Source: G963677485 sp942492855 (GTDB taxonomy: Bacteria; Armatimonadota; HRBIN16). Taken from it: 64,000 nt of DNA. The stretch lies in contig OW818647.1 of NCBI GenBank assembly GCA_942492855.1, positions 3,782,001 through 3,846,000 on the forward strand, written 5' to 3'. The notes beneath the pieces were generated by a model. That model was not told the origin of the DNA, ran no database searches, and saw nothing but the letters and a program-made list of their open reading frames with translations. The position numbers and the translations under genes were made by a program. This document shows, in pieces, positions 26,881 to 34,785 of the stretch (position 1 is its first letter; each line of letters begins with the position of its first letter).

Positions 26881-27753
26881 ATGAAAGTAGTCATCATTGG
26901 AGGCCGCGGGTTTCTGGGACGAAAAGTATCTGGGTATCTGAGCTCAAAGGGGCATGAAGTGCTGGTGAGCTCACGTAAACCATCTAGTACATCCCTCGTG
27001 TGGGATGGTCATGATGATTCGCAACTGGCCGCTCATCTGGTGGGTATCGATGCGGTCGTGAACTTGGCGGGTGAATCAATCGCTGACAAGCCATGGAGTG
27101 AATCTCGGAAGCAACTGCTGTATTCCTCGCGTGTAGATACGACTGCTGCTGTTGTAAGGGCCGCTAATATCGCAGGAGTACCGGTGCTGGTAAACGCCAG
27201 TGCGGTAGGTATCTACGGTGATACAGGCGATGCGGTGGTCGATGAAACTCAGATCGCAGGTTCCGGATACCTGGCCGGTCTATGTGCTTCCTGGGAGAGA
27301 GCGACTGATGGGTTTACCGGCCGGTGCGTGAATATGCGGATCGGAGTGGTGGTTGGCAGCGGCGGTGGCATATTGGCGCGCCTCGTACCGATCTTTCGAC
27401 TGGGGCTGGGCGGTCCGTTAGGTAACGGCAGGCATTGGATGCCATGGATACATGCCGAAGACCTGGCCAGATGCGTGGAGTGGTGTTTGGAAAAGCCGAT
27501 AGAAGGGCCGGTAAACGCAGTGGCACCTCAGGCGGTGACGAATTTGGAGTTCTCAAGGTACCTGGCCCGGTTGCTGCGACGCCCATGTTTGTTCGCTGTG
27601 CCGGTTTTTGCCATGCAGCTCGTGTTTGGCAAGCCATTTGTCGCTGAGGTGCTGGTCAGTAGTCAAAAAGTACGTCCAGCGGTTCTAGAAATCAGCGGAT
27701 TTACGTGGACAAAGGGCGAGATCGGTATCGCTTTGAGAGAGGCACTGGGGTAG
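26881..27753 (+). CDS. TIGR01777-family NAD-dependent epimerase/dehydratase-like protein
   Basis: Extended short-chain dehydrogenase fold of 290 residues with a DUF1731-like C-terminus; YfcH of E. coli is a relative. The nucleotide-binding glycine motif is VVIIGGRGFLGRKV near the N-terminus. NLAGESIADKPWSESRKQ and LVNASAVGIYGDTGD are typical of the subfamily; VGIYG supplies the Tyr but the Lys of YxxxK is not evident. GHHWMPWIHAEDLA-type sequence (here GRHWMPWIHAEDL) is also characteristic. The substrate is unknown across the family. ATG 26881 follows GGAGGG closely; an upstream ATG at 26866 precedes this ribosome binding site and is unlikely. Confidence 0.88.
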   Translation: MKVVIIGGRGFLGRKVSGYLSSKGHEVLVSSRKPSSTSLVWDGHDDSQLAAHLVGIDAVVNLAGESIADKPWSESRKQLLYSSRVDTTAAVVRAANIAGVPVLVNASAVGIYGDTGDAVVDETQIAGSGYLAGLCASWERATDGFTGRCVNMRIGVVVGSGGGILARLVPIFRLGLGGPLGNGRHWMPWIHAEDLARCVEWCLEKPIEGPVNAVAPQAVTNLEFSRYLARLLRRPCLFAVPVFAMQLVFGKPFVAEVLVSSQKVRPAVLEISGFTWTKGEIGIALREALG

Positions 27754-27767
27754 GCGAGAGGGTCTAG

Positions 27768-28166
27768 CTACTTCTTCGTTTCAAAGTCGATGATGGAATA
27801 AGTTTCCTGTGGCCGTTTGTATAGATAGCGACGTCTTGCCGTGATCTCTTTACCTTGATCGGTCTTGACAAATGCCTTCTCTTTGCGTAAGTCGCGGTTT
27901 TCCTTCAGCAGTTTCTTCTGTTCAGTCTTTAGACTGGTAATCGCGGCCGAACGGGTGAGATAATCTCGCCCGATGGTATTTCCTTGAAATGAGATGAGAG
28001 TAACGAATATCAACATGACACAAAAACCCACTACCATGACAGCAGGGTTGCCGTTGTTAAGTGAAGCAGATTTGTCTGGTTTATTAGTTATAGTTGATTG
28101 CTGTCTCATGACGGACATACTTCCATAAATCGATGCCATGCGGTCGACGCCTGTAAACACAGCCAT
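27768..28166 (-). CDS. FtsB/DivIC-like septum formation initiator
   Basis: Small bitopic protein of up to 132 residues: ~40 cytoplasmic residues, one transmembrane helix (AVMVVGFCVMLIFVTLISF, ~42-60) and a Lys/Glu/Leu coiled coil (TEQKKLLKENRDLRKEKAFV) followed by a short tail. This is the architecture of FtsB/DivIC, which bridges FtsL and FtsQ/DivIB in the divisome. It lies directly downstream of enolase, the position often held by ftsB/divIC, which supports the call. The start is uncertain: ATG 28166 has AAGG immediately before it, and three further in-frame ATGs lie within 60 bp. Confidence 0.72.
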   Translation of the reverse strand: MAVFTGVDRMASIYGSMSVMRQQSTITNKPDKSASLNNGNPAVMVVGFCVMLIFVTLISFQGNTIGRDYLTRSAAITSLKTEQKKLLKENRDLRKEKAFVKTDQGKEITARRRYLYKRPQETYSIIDFETKK

Positions 28167-28288
28167 CCTTAAGAATTATAGCTGTGACTACTATTTTATC
28201 ATTAGTTTTTGCAGGATTCTGTACTTATGTTTCTTATTTGCCGAAATTGGCCAGTAATCCTGCGAATTGGCTCAAGATACCGCCGATT

Positions 28289-29581
28289 TTACCGCGTGAT
28301 CTGGTTTTTGAATGCCAATCGGCCAGGGTAGTCAGCGGAGCTATCCAACACTTGGGCGATACGCAGTAACTGGTTATATTTGCTCACACGGTCTGTGCGG
28401 GATGGAGCCCCGGTTTTGATCTGTCCAGCATTAGTAGCCACTGCGATGTCGGCGATGGTGCAGTCTTCGGTCTCGCCTGAGCGATGACTGATCACGGTGG
28501 TGTAGCTGGCGCGTTTGGCCATTTCGATGGCGGCTAGTGTTTCGGTTAAGGTGCCGATCTGGTTGATTTTTACGAGCAGAGAGTTCGCACACTTTTGTTC
28601 GATACCTTTGCGTAGGAAATCTACGTTTGTGACGAAGAGATCATCACCCACAAGCTGGATTTTGTCACCCAGTTGCCTGGTCAATGAGGCCCATCCGTCC
28701 CAGTCACTTTCTGCGAGGCCGTCTTCGATGCTGACGATGGGGTAACGCTGGACAAGCTCAGCGTATTTGCCAATCATCTCTTCACAGTTGAGCTGCACGC
28801 CTTCACCTGTGAGGTGGTACCGGCCGTCCTTGTATAATTCGGTCGCGGCCACATCCAGTGCCAGGAAGCAGTCTTGGCCCGGGGTGTATCCGGCGGCGGT
28901 GATGGCTTCTACAATGAGTATCAATGCCTCTTCGTTAGAGGCTAAGTTTGGTGCGAAACCGCCTTCGTCGCCCACACTAGTGGCCAATCCGCGTGATTTC
29001 AACACCGATCTCAGGCTGTGGAACACCTCCGTGCCCATCCGCAGCGCCTCAGGAAAGCTTGTGGCCCCTGCAGGAACCACCATGAACTCTTGGAAATCCA
29101 CATTGCTGTCGGCATGAGCTCCACCGTTCAGTATGTTCATCATCGGCACCGGCAAGGTGTGTGCAAACACGCCCCCGATGTACTGGAACAACGGTAGTCC
29201 CACCGACTCGGCTCCACACTTCGCGCAGGCCAGTGACACTGCGAGCATGGCGTTAGCACCCAAGCGACTCTTGTTGGGGGTACCATCAAGTTCGCAGAGT
29301 TGTCGGTCGATGGTAATCTGGTCGGTGACATCCATATCCTGAAGGGCAGGAGCGATTTGCTCCAGCACATTATCAACCGCCGCTAGAACACCTTTACCGT
29401 TGTATCGGGTGCTGAGGCTGTCACGCAGCTCCATCGCTTCATGGCTACCTGTAGAGGCACCGCTGGGAACTGAAGCTCGGGCTTTGATACCGTCAGAAAC
29501 GAGTACCTCTACCTCAACGGTGGGGTTGCCACGGGAATCCAGTATCTCGCGTGCGATGATTGAATCGATAAAAGTGCTCAT
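28289..29581 (-). CDS. eno: Enolase
   Basis: Converts 2-phosphoglycerate to phosphoenolpyruvate in glycolysis, with Mg2+ in the active site. The 430-residue protein is full length, starts with the usual AREILDSRGNPTVEVEVL, and carries the loop SVPSGASTGSHEA, the Mg ligands in ALDVAATELY, SIEDGLAESDWDG and VGDDLFVTN, and the signature LVKINQIGTLTETLAAI with the catalytic Lys. SHRSGETEDCTIAD is intact. AAGGAG is ahead of the ATG. The FtsB-like gene follows in the same direction. Confidence 0.98.
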   Translation of the reverse strand: MSTFIDSIIAREILDSRGNPTVEVEVLVSDGIKARASVPSGASTGSHEAMELRDSLSTRYNGKGVLAAVDNVLEQIAPALQDMDVTDQITIDRQLCELDGTPNKSRLGANAMLAVSLACAKCGAESVGLPLFQYIGGVFAHTLPVPMMNILNGGAHADSNVDFQEFMVVPAGATSFPEALRMGTEVFHSLRSVLKSRGLATSVGDEGGFAPNLASNEEALILIVEAITAAGYTPGQDCFLALDVAATELYKDGRYHLTGEGVQLNCEEMIGKYAELVQRYPIVSIEDGLAESDWDGWASLTRQLGDKIQLVGDDLFVTNVDFLRKGIEQKCANSLLVKINQIGTLTETLAAIEMAKRASYTTVISHRSGETEDCTIADIAVATNAGQIKTGAPSRTDRVSKYNQLLRIAQVLDSSADYPGRLAFKNQITR

Positions 29582-29709
29582 GTGGTGCTCCTTAAGGGGT
29601 CTCCGGATTTCTAACTATCAAATGTAGTATACAGGCATCAAGCCACGTGCATGAAGTGCAGCATGTGAGGGATGACGTAAGGAAGGCCTGTGGCTGTCAC
29701 TGAAACGCT

Positions 29710-29793
29710 CGTATGGGCGTCCCTTGTGGGCGCCCTGAAACCGGAACTATCAAATGAATAACGAACAGGGCGCCCACAAGGGACGCCCATACG
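29710..29793. repeat. Inverted pair of 28-bp palindromic elements
   Basis: Arms 29710-29737 and 29766-29793 are perfectly complementary over 28 bp, with a 28-nt spacer. Each arm has the core GTATGGGCGTCCCTTGTGGG. It lies between enolase (5' side) and the HAF-repeat gene (3' side). The same architecture recurs at 40979-41067 and in the tandem array at 33440-34115. The rest of the 29582-29832 gap shows no gene. Confidence 0.85.
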
Positions 29794-29832
29794 ACTGGTT
29801 AACGACAAGCATCGTAAAGCAATATCGGTGCC

Positions 29833-31296
29833 TTAGGAGCCCTGGGCTCCAAAGTACTTATCAATGATCACATAGTCGAACAGGTTCACGGAGCCGCTGC
29901 CGTCTCTGTCACCACCGATATCGCTGGTGTTGAAGTTTGAATCGAGGACGACAAAGTCGAAGAGATTCACCAAACCATCATTATCTGCATCACCGTTAGC
30001 CAGCGTCATGTTGTATATTTGATCGGACGGCAGCACAGGGATGGAGAGGGACAGCCAATAGGGAGTAGCGGCCGAGAGGACATAGTCACCCGCATCAACC
30101 AACGGGAATGTGAAGGAGCCTGACGGCGCCGCGCTGACTATCTGCTGGTCAATGGGGCTTCCATTTTTCAGTAATTTCACGGTGACATCGGTGGCCGCAC
30201 CCATCCAGTCGGAGAGGGTTACGCTGCCGTTGATATTCAGCTTGCGGGTTGCGATGAAGGCGACTTCACGTGATCCGCCAATTTCAAGCTGCTGCGTGGC
30301 CACACCAACGATAGTACCCAAGTTGTTGATGGCTGTGGCGTATCGGACAGTCACATCGTCACTATCTGCCGACTTTAGGCTGTTAAGGTCATAGCTGCCA
30401 AGCCCAGGGATATAGAGAAGTACACGTTCACTTCCTGGGGCTGTCGCACTTAATCCAACCGCCCACTTGTTTAAGTTGACGGCAGAAAAACTGCAGTAGG
30501 AATCACCTGACAGTGGCTCAACTACGGTCGGGGCGGCTGATGGAGATGCCCACATGAGAGCTCGCTGGTTGTTGAGAGCATCCAGTCCGCTACCGACAAT
30601 TGTGCTTCCGTCACTCGTGATGCTGTTCGCGTATGTGGCAGTGCCTCCGTTTGACTGAAGCGTGTTGAAGCCAACTCCTGTGTGTATGAAGGCGTTCACT
30701 AGTGATCCGTCAGCGTTATTCGAGTATCCTACTATGCTCGCGTTATCCGAAATATCAAGACCATATGCGGCCACATCGCCGATGGGGATGCCAAGACTGG
30801 TCAGGGTGCTGTCGGTAGGACGCTTGTAGAACAAGTTTCGTTGGCCGACGGCGTCCGATGAGTTACCGGTGATCAGCCCATTGTTATTAATCGCACGAGC
30901 GAAGCCTTTTGAACCACCCAGCGTGCCCCAGTCTACAACTGCATTATATGTGGGCCATACCAGTACATGCGGGGTAGATATTCCTGGCCCCCATCCGGCA
31001 ATCTGGCCGGAGTTGTTGATGCTCATGGCCACCATGTCACCTGACAGTGAGCCAGTGCTTAACTCGATGGGGGTGGCATCAGGCCAGGCAACAGCCACAT
31101 AACCGCCTTGACCCGTGCGTGTGGTGTATCCGCACGCAACCCCGGAATCATTGATGTCGTAAGCTATCGATGTTGATCCACCTAACCCATTCAGGACAGT
31201 GATTTTGTAGACAGGTGCATCAGTCGCATGGGCCACGCATTGCCATATAGACATAGTGGCTACCATAACCGTAAGAAGAACAGCTTTTTGATTCAT
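29833..31296 (-). CDS. Secreted HAF-repeat protein with dockerin-like C-terminus
   Basis: Exported protein of 487 residues. A signal peptide (~1-25) is followed by at least six HAF-type repeats of ~45-50 residues, for example AYDINDSGVACGY, SINNSGQIAGWG, AINNNGLITGNS and AINNLGTIVGVA, which should form a beta-propeller-like structure. A fibronectin-like linker follows (~340-420). The last ~55 residues contain two calcium-loop/helix units, DADNDGLVNLFDFVVLDSNF and DRDGSGSVNLFDYVIIDKYF, that match dockerin type I. No cohesin is in the window. ATG 31296 follows AGGAG by six bases; the longer reading frame has no signal peptide. Function is unknown. Confidence 0.85.
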   Translation of the reverse strand: MNQKAVLLTVMVATMSIWQCVAHATDAPVYKITVLNGLGGSTSIAYDINDSGVACGYTTRTGQGGYVAVAWPDATPIELSTGSLSGDMVAMSINNSGQIAGWGPGISTPHVLVWPTYNAVVDWGTLGGSKGFARAINNNGLITGNSSDAVGQRNLFYKRPTDSTLTSLGIPIGDVAAYGLDISDNASIVGYSNNADGSLVNAFIHTGVGFNTLQSNGGTATYANSITSDGSTIVGSGLDALNNQRALMWASPSAAPTVVEPLSGDSYCSFSAVNLNKWAVGLSATAPGSERVLLYIPGLGSYDLNSLKSADSDDVTVRYATAINNLGTIVGVATQQLEIGGSREVAFIATRKLNINGSVTLSDWMGAATDVTVKLLKNGSPIDQQIVSAAPSGSFTFPLVDAGDYVLSAATPYWLSLSIPVLPSDQIYNMTLANGDADNDGLVNLFDFVVLDSNFNTSDIGGDRDGSGSVNLFDYVIIDKYFGAQGS

Positions 31297-31536
31297 CAGA
31301 TTCTCCTGGATGTCATTGCGAGTGCGGCATAAAGCCGAGCATATATATTTAACCGTATCAAGCATATTAAGCCAATATTTTAGAAGGATGTGTGATACAG
31401 CATGTTCCTGTAAGGTGTGGACATTTGCTGTCGACATATGGCCGCGCGGCTGCTGGTCCGAAACATCCGACCTCGATGTCTTGTCTAACACTATGTAACG
31501 AAAGCTGCCCTACTAGCGAAAATGGAGGCATTTACT

Positions 31537-31968
31537 ATGCGGATTTCAAACAAAATGCGAACAACAATCGGAGTGATGGCTGGTGTTCTGTGTGTCAGTG
31601 TTGCCTATGCACAGCTTGGCGGGCTTCTTAAGGGGCTGGGAGTGGGCTTCTTGGTAGACAAGTTCGGCAAGGATATCAACAAGGTCATAAATGGGCTATA
31701 TGGAAACAACAAGTTTTCAAGTCAGTACGATACCAAGGTTGTACCGATCTTGAGCATTGGCTCTGGCGGATACATGGGTGCTGCCCAAGTGGTGGGTCCT
31801 AAGAACCAGGTAGCCAAGGTTAAGGCGTGTGCCCAGGTTGAGGGTGAGTTCAAGGCCATTGGCGGCGTACGGCTTCGCGGTTTGATTCCGATTGACAGCA
31901 AAGGCGTCAGCGATATCAACAGGGTCGAAGGTGTCGGAGTGGCCGCACTCATCGACTTCAAGTTATAG
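31537..31968 (+). CDS. Small secreted protein of unknown function
   Basis: 143 residues, not recognised. The N-terminus is a clear signal peptide (MRISNKMRTTIGVMAGVLCV, cleavage after ~AYA). The mature part has glycine-rich and beta-like stretches: LLKGLGVGFLVDKFGKD, an amphipathic segment with INGLYGNN, then alternating hydrophobic strands (VPILSIGSGGYMGAAQVVGP, GEFKAIGGVRLRGLIPID), ending GVGVAALIDFKL. The ending resembles an outer-membrane or beta-barrel C-terminus only weakly. GGAGG lies eight bases before the ATG. A strong hairpin follows the stop. Confidence 0.75.
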   Translation: MRISNKMRTTIGVMAGVLCVSVAYAQLGGLLKGLGVGFLVDKFGKDINKVINGLYGNNKFSSQYDTKVVPILSIGSGGYMGAAQVVGPKNQVAKVKACAQVEGEFKAIGGVRLRGLIPIDSKGVSDINRVEGVGVAALIDFKL

Positions 31969-32011
31969 CCTGGGAGCAGCGGTCCCGTCCGTATCCCAGC
32001 CACGATGTAAA

Positions 32012-32058
32012 ATAGGTGCCGTTCAAGAACCCCAAAAGGTTTCTTGAACTGCACCTAT
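32012..32058 (+). terminator. Hairpin downstream of the small secreted protein
   Basis: 18-bp stem with one mismatch: ATAGGTGCCGTTCAAGAA (32012-32029) against 32041-32058, 11-nt loop, then GTTTGTCC. Placement between two plus-strand genes fits a terminator. Confidence 0.6.
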
Positions 32059-32088
32059 GTTTGTCCGTCATCACCTAAACAACAAGGA

Positions 32089-32118
32089 TTGTCCGGTGGT
32101 GACGTGATATGCTATTAG
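32089..32118 (+). promoter_or_regulatory. Promoter of the SPFH-fluC operon
   Basis: TTGTCC (32089-32094) and TATTAG (32113-32118) are 18 bp apart, with a TGC extension to the -10. The predicted start near 32125 leaves a ~33-nt leader. Confidence 0.5.
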
Positions 32119-32157
32119 TAGTAGTTTCCACCGTCACAGAGTACGACAGGAGAGAGT

Positions 32158-33012
32158 ATGGGCGCATATAACGGATTTCCAGGAAAGATCAAGTTCAGTA
32201 ATCGAACCCCGGCTCAAGTCATATCGATAGTGGTGATCATCGTGGTCATCATGATCCTACGGGCTAGCGTTGTGATCGTACCTGCAGGGTACCGTGGGGT
32301 GTTGCTGCGGTTTGGTGCTGTGTCTGGCGTGTTGAATGAGGGCATCAACTTGATTGTGCCGTTCATCAGCAGTGCAGAGATGATTGAAGTGCGCACCCAG
32401 AAGGAGCAGTCCTCAGCCAGTGCAGCTTCGCGGGACATGCAGACAGTGCAGACCACCGTGGCGATCAACTTCCACCTGATCCCGTCGAAGGTCGGCGATC
32501 TCTACAAGGGTGTGGGTACGGATTACCGCGTCCGCATCATCGACCCTGCGGTTCAAGAATCTCTGAAGCAAGTCACGGCGAAATACTCGGCAGAGCAGCT
32601 TGTGACACGCCGTTCAGAGGTGAAGATGCAGGTGGAACAAGAGATCACCATGCGGCTAGGGAAGTATGACATTCTAGTGGAACCGCTGGGTGTGAGTATC
32701 ACCGACTTCAGTTTCAGCCCTGAGTTTAATGCCGCCATCGAGCAGAAGCAAGTGGCCCAGCAGGAGACCGAAAAACAGAAGTACGTGCTGGAGAAGGCTG
32801 ATCTGGAACGCCAGACTGCCGTGATGAAGGCCAAAGGCGAGGCCGAGTCTGTGAAGATCAAGGCACTTGCCCTGCAGGCAGCCGGAGGCAATAAAGTACT
32901 GGCACGCGAGTGGATTGACAAGTGGGATGGTCATCTACCGACCGTTTCAGGCGGAAACTCCAGCTACATCATCGACCTTAAGTCCTTCATGCAAGATAAA
33001 CCTGGGAAGTGA
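32158..33012 (+). CDS. SPFH/prohibitin-family membrane protein
   Basis: 284 residues. One N-terminal transmembrane helix (VISIVVIIVVIMILRASVVI, ~21-40) is followed by the prohibitin/SPFH domain (VPAGYRGVLLRFGAVSGVLN onward, ~42-210) and a C-terminal coiled coil rich in Gln/Glu/Lys (EQKQVAQQETEKQKYVLEKA). It resembles HflC/prohibitin scaffolds that form large rings around membrane proteases, and the block QTVQTTVAINFHLIP is typical of prohibitins. No FtsH or HflK is adjacent. AGGAG precedes the ATG. The stop overlaps the fluC start (GTGA), so the two are co-expressed. Confidence 0.88.
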   Translation: MGAYNGFPGKIKFSNRTPAQVISIVVIIVVIMILRASVVIVPAGYRGVLLRFGAVSGVLNEGINLIVPFISSAEMIEVRTQKEQSSASAASRDMQTVQTTVAINFHLIPSKVGDLYKGVGTDYRVRIIDPAVQESLKQVTAKYSAEQLVTRRSEVKMQVEQEITMRLGKYDILVEPLGVSITDFSFSPEFNAAIEQKQVAQQETEKQKYVLEKADLERQTAVMKAKGEAESVKIKALALQAAGGNKVLAREWIDKWDGHLPTVSGGNSSYIIDLKSFMQDKPGK

Positions 33013-33383
33013 ACAAGCTTCTCGCCATCATGATAGGCGGGGCTATTGGGGCCGTCTTGAGGTATTTCGTGTCCACGGGAAGCGCAAAGCTGTTTGGCAG
33101 CAGCTTCCCGTGGGGCACACTTATCGTAAACACCGCGGGGTGCTTGATGATCGGGGTAGCTTTAGGTATTGCTCAGACCAGAGGCATGGATGAGCATGTC
33201 AGGTTGTTTTTCGTGACTGGATTTCTGGGAGCGTTGACCACTTTTTCCACATTTTCGTTTGAGACGATAGAACAAGCCCGCCAGGGAGCGATGTTGGTTA
33301 GCCTCACCAACGTCCTGGCTAACAACATGCTAGGGATAGCTGCCGCTTACTTGGGATACTGGGGTGTGACCCGGACTCTGTAG
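33009..33383 (+). CDS. fluC: Fluoride exporter FluC/CrcB
   Basis: Small four-helix channel that expels fluoride as a dual-topology dimer, 124 residues. Family motifs: MIGGAIGAVLRYFVS (~8-22), WGTLIVNTAGCLMIG (~35-49) with the conserved Asn, and the Phe/Ser/Thr box TGFLGALTTFSTFSFE (~75-90). The GTG start overlaps the SPFH stop by 4 nt. No fluoride riboswitch is seen, which fits its place as second gene of an operon. The linkage to an SPFH protein is unusual. Confidence 0.93.
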   Translation: MNKLLAIMIGGAIGAVLRYFVSTGSAKLFGSSFPWGTLIVNTAGCLMIGVALGIAQTRGMDEHVRLFFVTGFLGALTTFSTFSFETIEQARQGAMLVSLTNVLANNMLGIAAAYLGYWGVTRTL

Positions 33384-33439
33384 CGATGGCATACCGATCA
33401 TCGCTTGCCTGATGTGAATGTGAATGATCGTAGCAACCG

Positions 33440-34115
33440 ACCGTGATTTCGTGGATGACCCTTGTGGTCATCCGCACACCCGATGTCTACAGACCAGGCT
33501 CGCAGTACGGGGCAACAGGCTAGTATCCATTGTGTGTTCGGACGGCCACAAGGGCCGTCCCTACGAAGTCATTCGAATGACGGTGATACGTGGTTTCCTC
33601 AGGAATTCGTGGATGACCCTTGTGGTCATCCGCACACCCGATGTCTACAGACTAGGCTCACAGTACGGGGCAACAGGCCAGTATCCATTGAGGGTTCGGA
33701 CGGCCACAAGGGCCGTCCCTACGAAGTCATTCGAATGACGGTAATACGTGGTTTCCTCAGGAATTCGTAGATGACCCTTGTGGTCATCCGCACACCCGAT
33801 GTCTACAGACTAGGCTCGCAGTACGGGGCAACAGGCCAGTATCCATTGAGGGTTCGGACGGCCACAAGGGCCGTCCCTACGAAGTCATTCGAATGAGGGT
33901 GATACGTGGTTTCCACAGGAATTCGTAGGGATGACCCTTGTGGTCGTCCGCAAACCCGATGTCTACAGACCAGGCTCGCAGTACGGGGCAACAGGTCAGT
34001 TTCCATTGAGGGTTCGGACGGCCACAAGGGCCGTCCCTACGAAGTTATTCGAATGACGGTGATACGTGGTTTCCTCAGGAATTCGTAGGGATGACCCTTG
34101 TGGTCATCCGCGGTT
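33440..34115. repeat. Tandem array of ~158-160 bp units, four copies plus a partial fifth
   Basis: The core GATGACCCTTGTGG starts at 33454, 33612, 33770, 33930 and 34090, giving periods of 158, 158, 160 and 160 bp. Each unit has two palindromic arms: GATGACC-CTTGT-GGTCATC and, ~75 bp on, GGACGGCC-ACAAG-GGCCGTCC. The segments between (CCGATGTCTACAGAC, GCAGTACGGGGCAACAGG, GAATGACGGTGATACGTGG) are nearly identical between copies. It occupies almost all of the fluC-plsY gap. Open frames here repeat every unit and are not genes. Confidence 0.92.
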
Positions 34116-34124
34116 ACCGCCTGG

Positions 34125-34754
34125 TTATTCCCGCTTGATCCACGGCATGTGGACCTTGGGTTCTGTGCCCTTCAGCAGCCTCGAGAAGTTGGCTTTATGC
34201 TTCACGACGACAAAAATCGCAGCGGGTACGATGAGATACAAGTGGCCGGGGTGCGTGCTCTCCGGTGCTTTAGCGATGGTCATGGCTAACAGAGGCAATC
34301 CGATGGCTCCGAGGCAGCTTGCCAGCGAGACCCAACGGAATGCCACCAGAGCTACCACCCAGATAAGAAACGCGCCCAGGGAGGCCATGGGAACCATGGA
34401 GATACAGAAGCCAAGACCAGTGGCCACACCTCGTCCACCCTTGAACTTCAGGAACGGGCAGAAAGTGTGTCCCAGAATGGCACCGCATCCCGCAGCAAGC
34501 TGGTCATATGGATACAACCCCTTAACCGCCAGATAGGTAGGAACCCAGCCCTTCAACACATCTAGGATAAACACACCCAGTCCGGCTGCCGGTCCAAGCG
34601 TACGCCAGGCGTTGGTGGCTCCGATGTTACCTGATCCCTTCTCGCGGATATCGACACCCTTGAAGTATTTTGCGATCAGAAACCCGAAGGGGATGCTGCC
34701 GCACAGGTATCCTGCGAGGAGCCCAATGATTACTGTCAGAACAGTGTGGTCCAT
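34125..34754 (-). CDS. plsY: Glycerol-3-phosphate acyltransferase PlsY
   Basis: Integral membrane enzyme that transfers acyl groups from acyl-phosphate to glycerol-3-phosphate, the first committed step of phospholipid synthesis. The three PlsY motifs are intact in 209 residues: YLCGSIPFGFLIAK (~16-29), EKGSGNIGATNAWRTLG (~38-54) and GHTFCPFLKFKGGRGVATGLG (~95-115). Five hydrophobic helices. AAGGA lies upstream. The gene ends against the tandem repeat array. It is the third gene of a der-glnE-plsY run; plsY next to der is common, while glnE between them is unusual. Confidence 0.95.
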   Translation of the reverse strand: MDHTVLTVIIGLLAGYLCGSIPFGFLIAKYFKGVDIREKGSGNIGATNAWRTLGPAAGLGVFILDVLKGWVPTYLAVKGLYPYDQLAAGCGAILGHTFCPFLKFKGGRGVATGLGFCISMVPMASLGAFLIWVVALVAFRWVSLASCLGAIGLPLLAMTIAKAPESTHPGHLYLIVPAAIFVVVKHKANFSRLLKGTEPKVHMPWIKRE

Positions 34755-34785
34755 GATATAAGTCCTTAGATTTTGGTATTAAGGT

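Noticed and set aside
32960..33010. Fluoride riboswitch before fluC
   Set aside because: The fluC start lies within the end of the SPFH gene (GTGA overlap), leaving no leader; no fluoride motif is visible before the SPFH gene either.
33424..34088. Several 60-100 codon frames in the fluC-plsY gap
   Set aside because: They repeat with the 158-bp unit and encode the same peptide in every copy; the DNA is a tandem palindromic repeat, not coding.
33440..34115. Possible CRISPR array
   Set aside because: The units are 158-160 bp and nearly identical throughout, with no short repeat separated by unique spacers and no cas genes.
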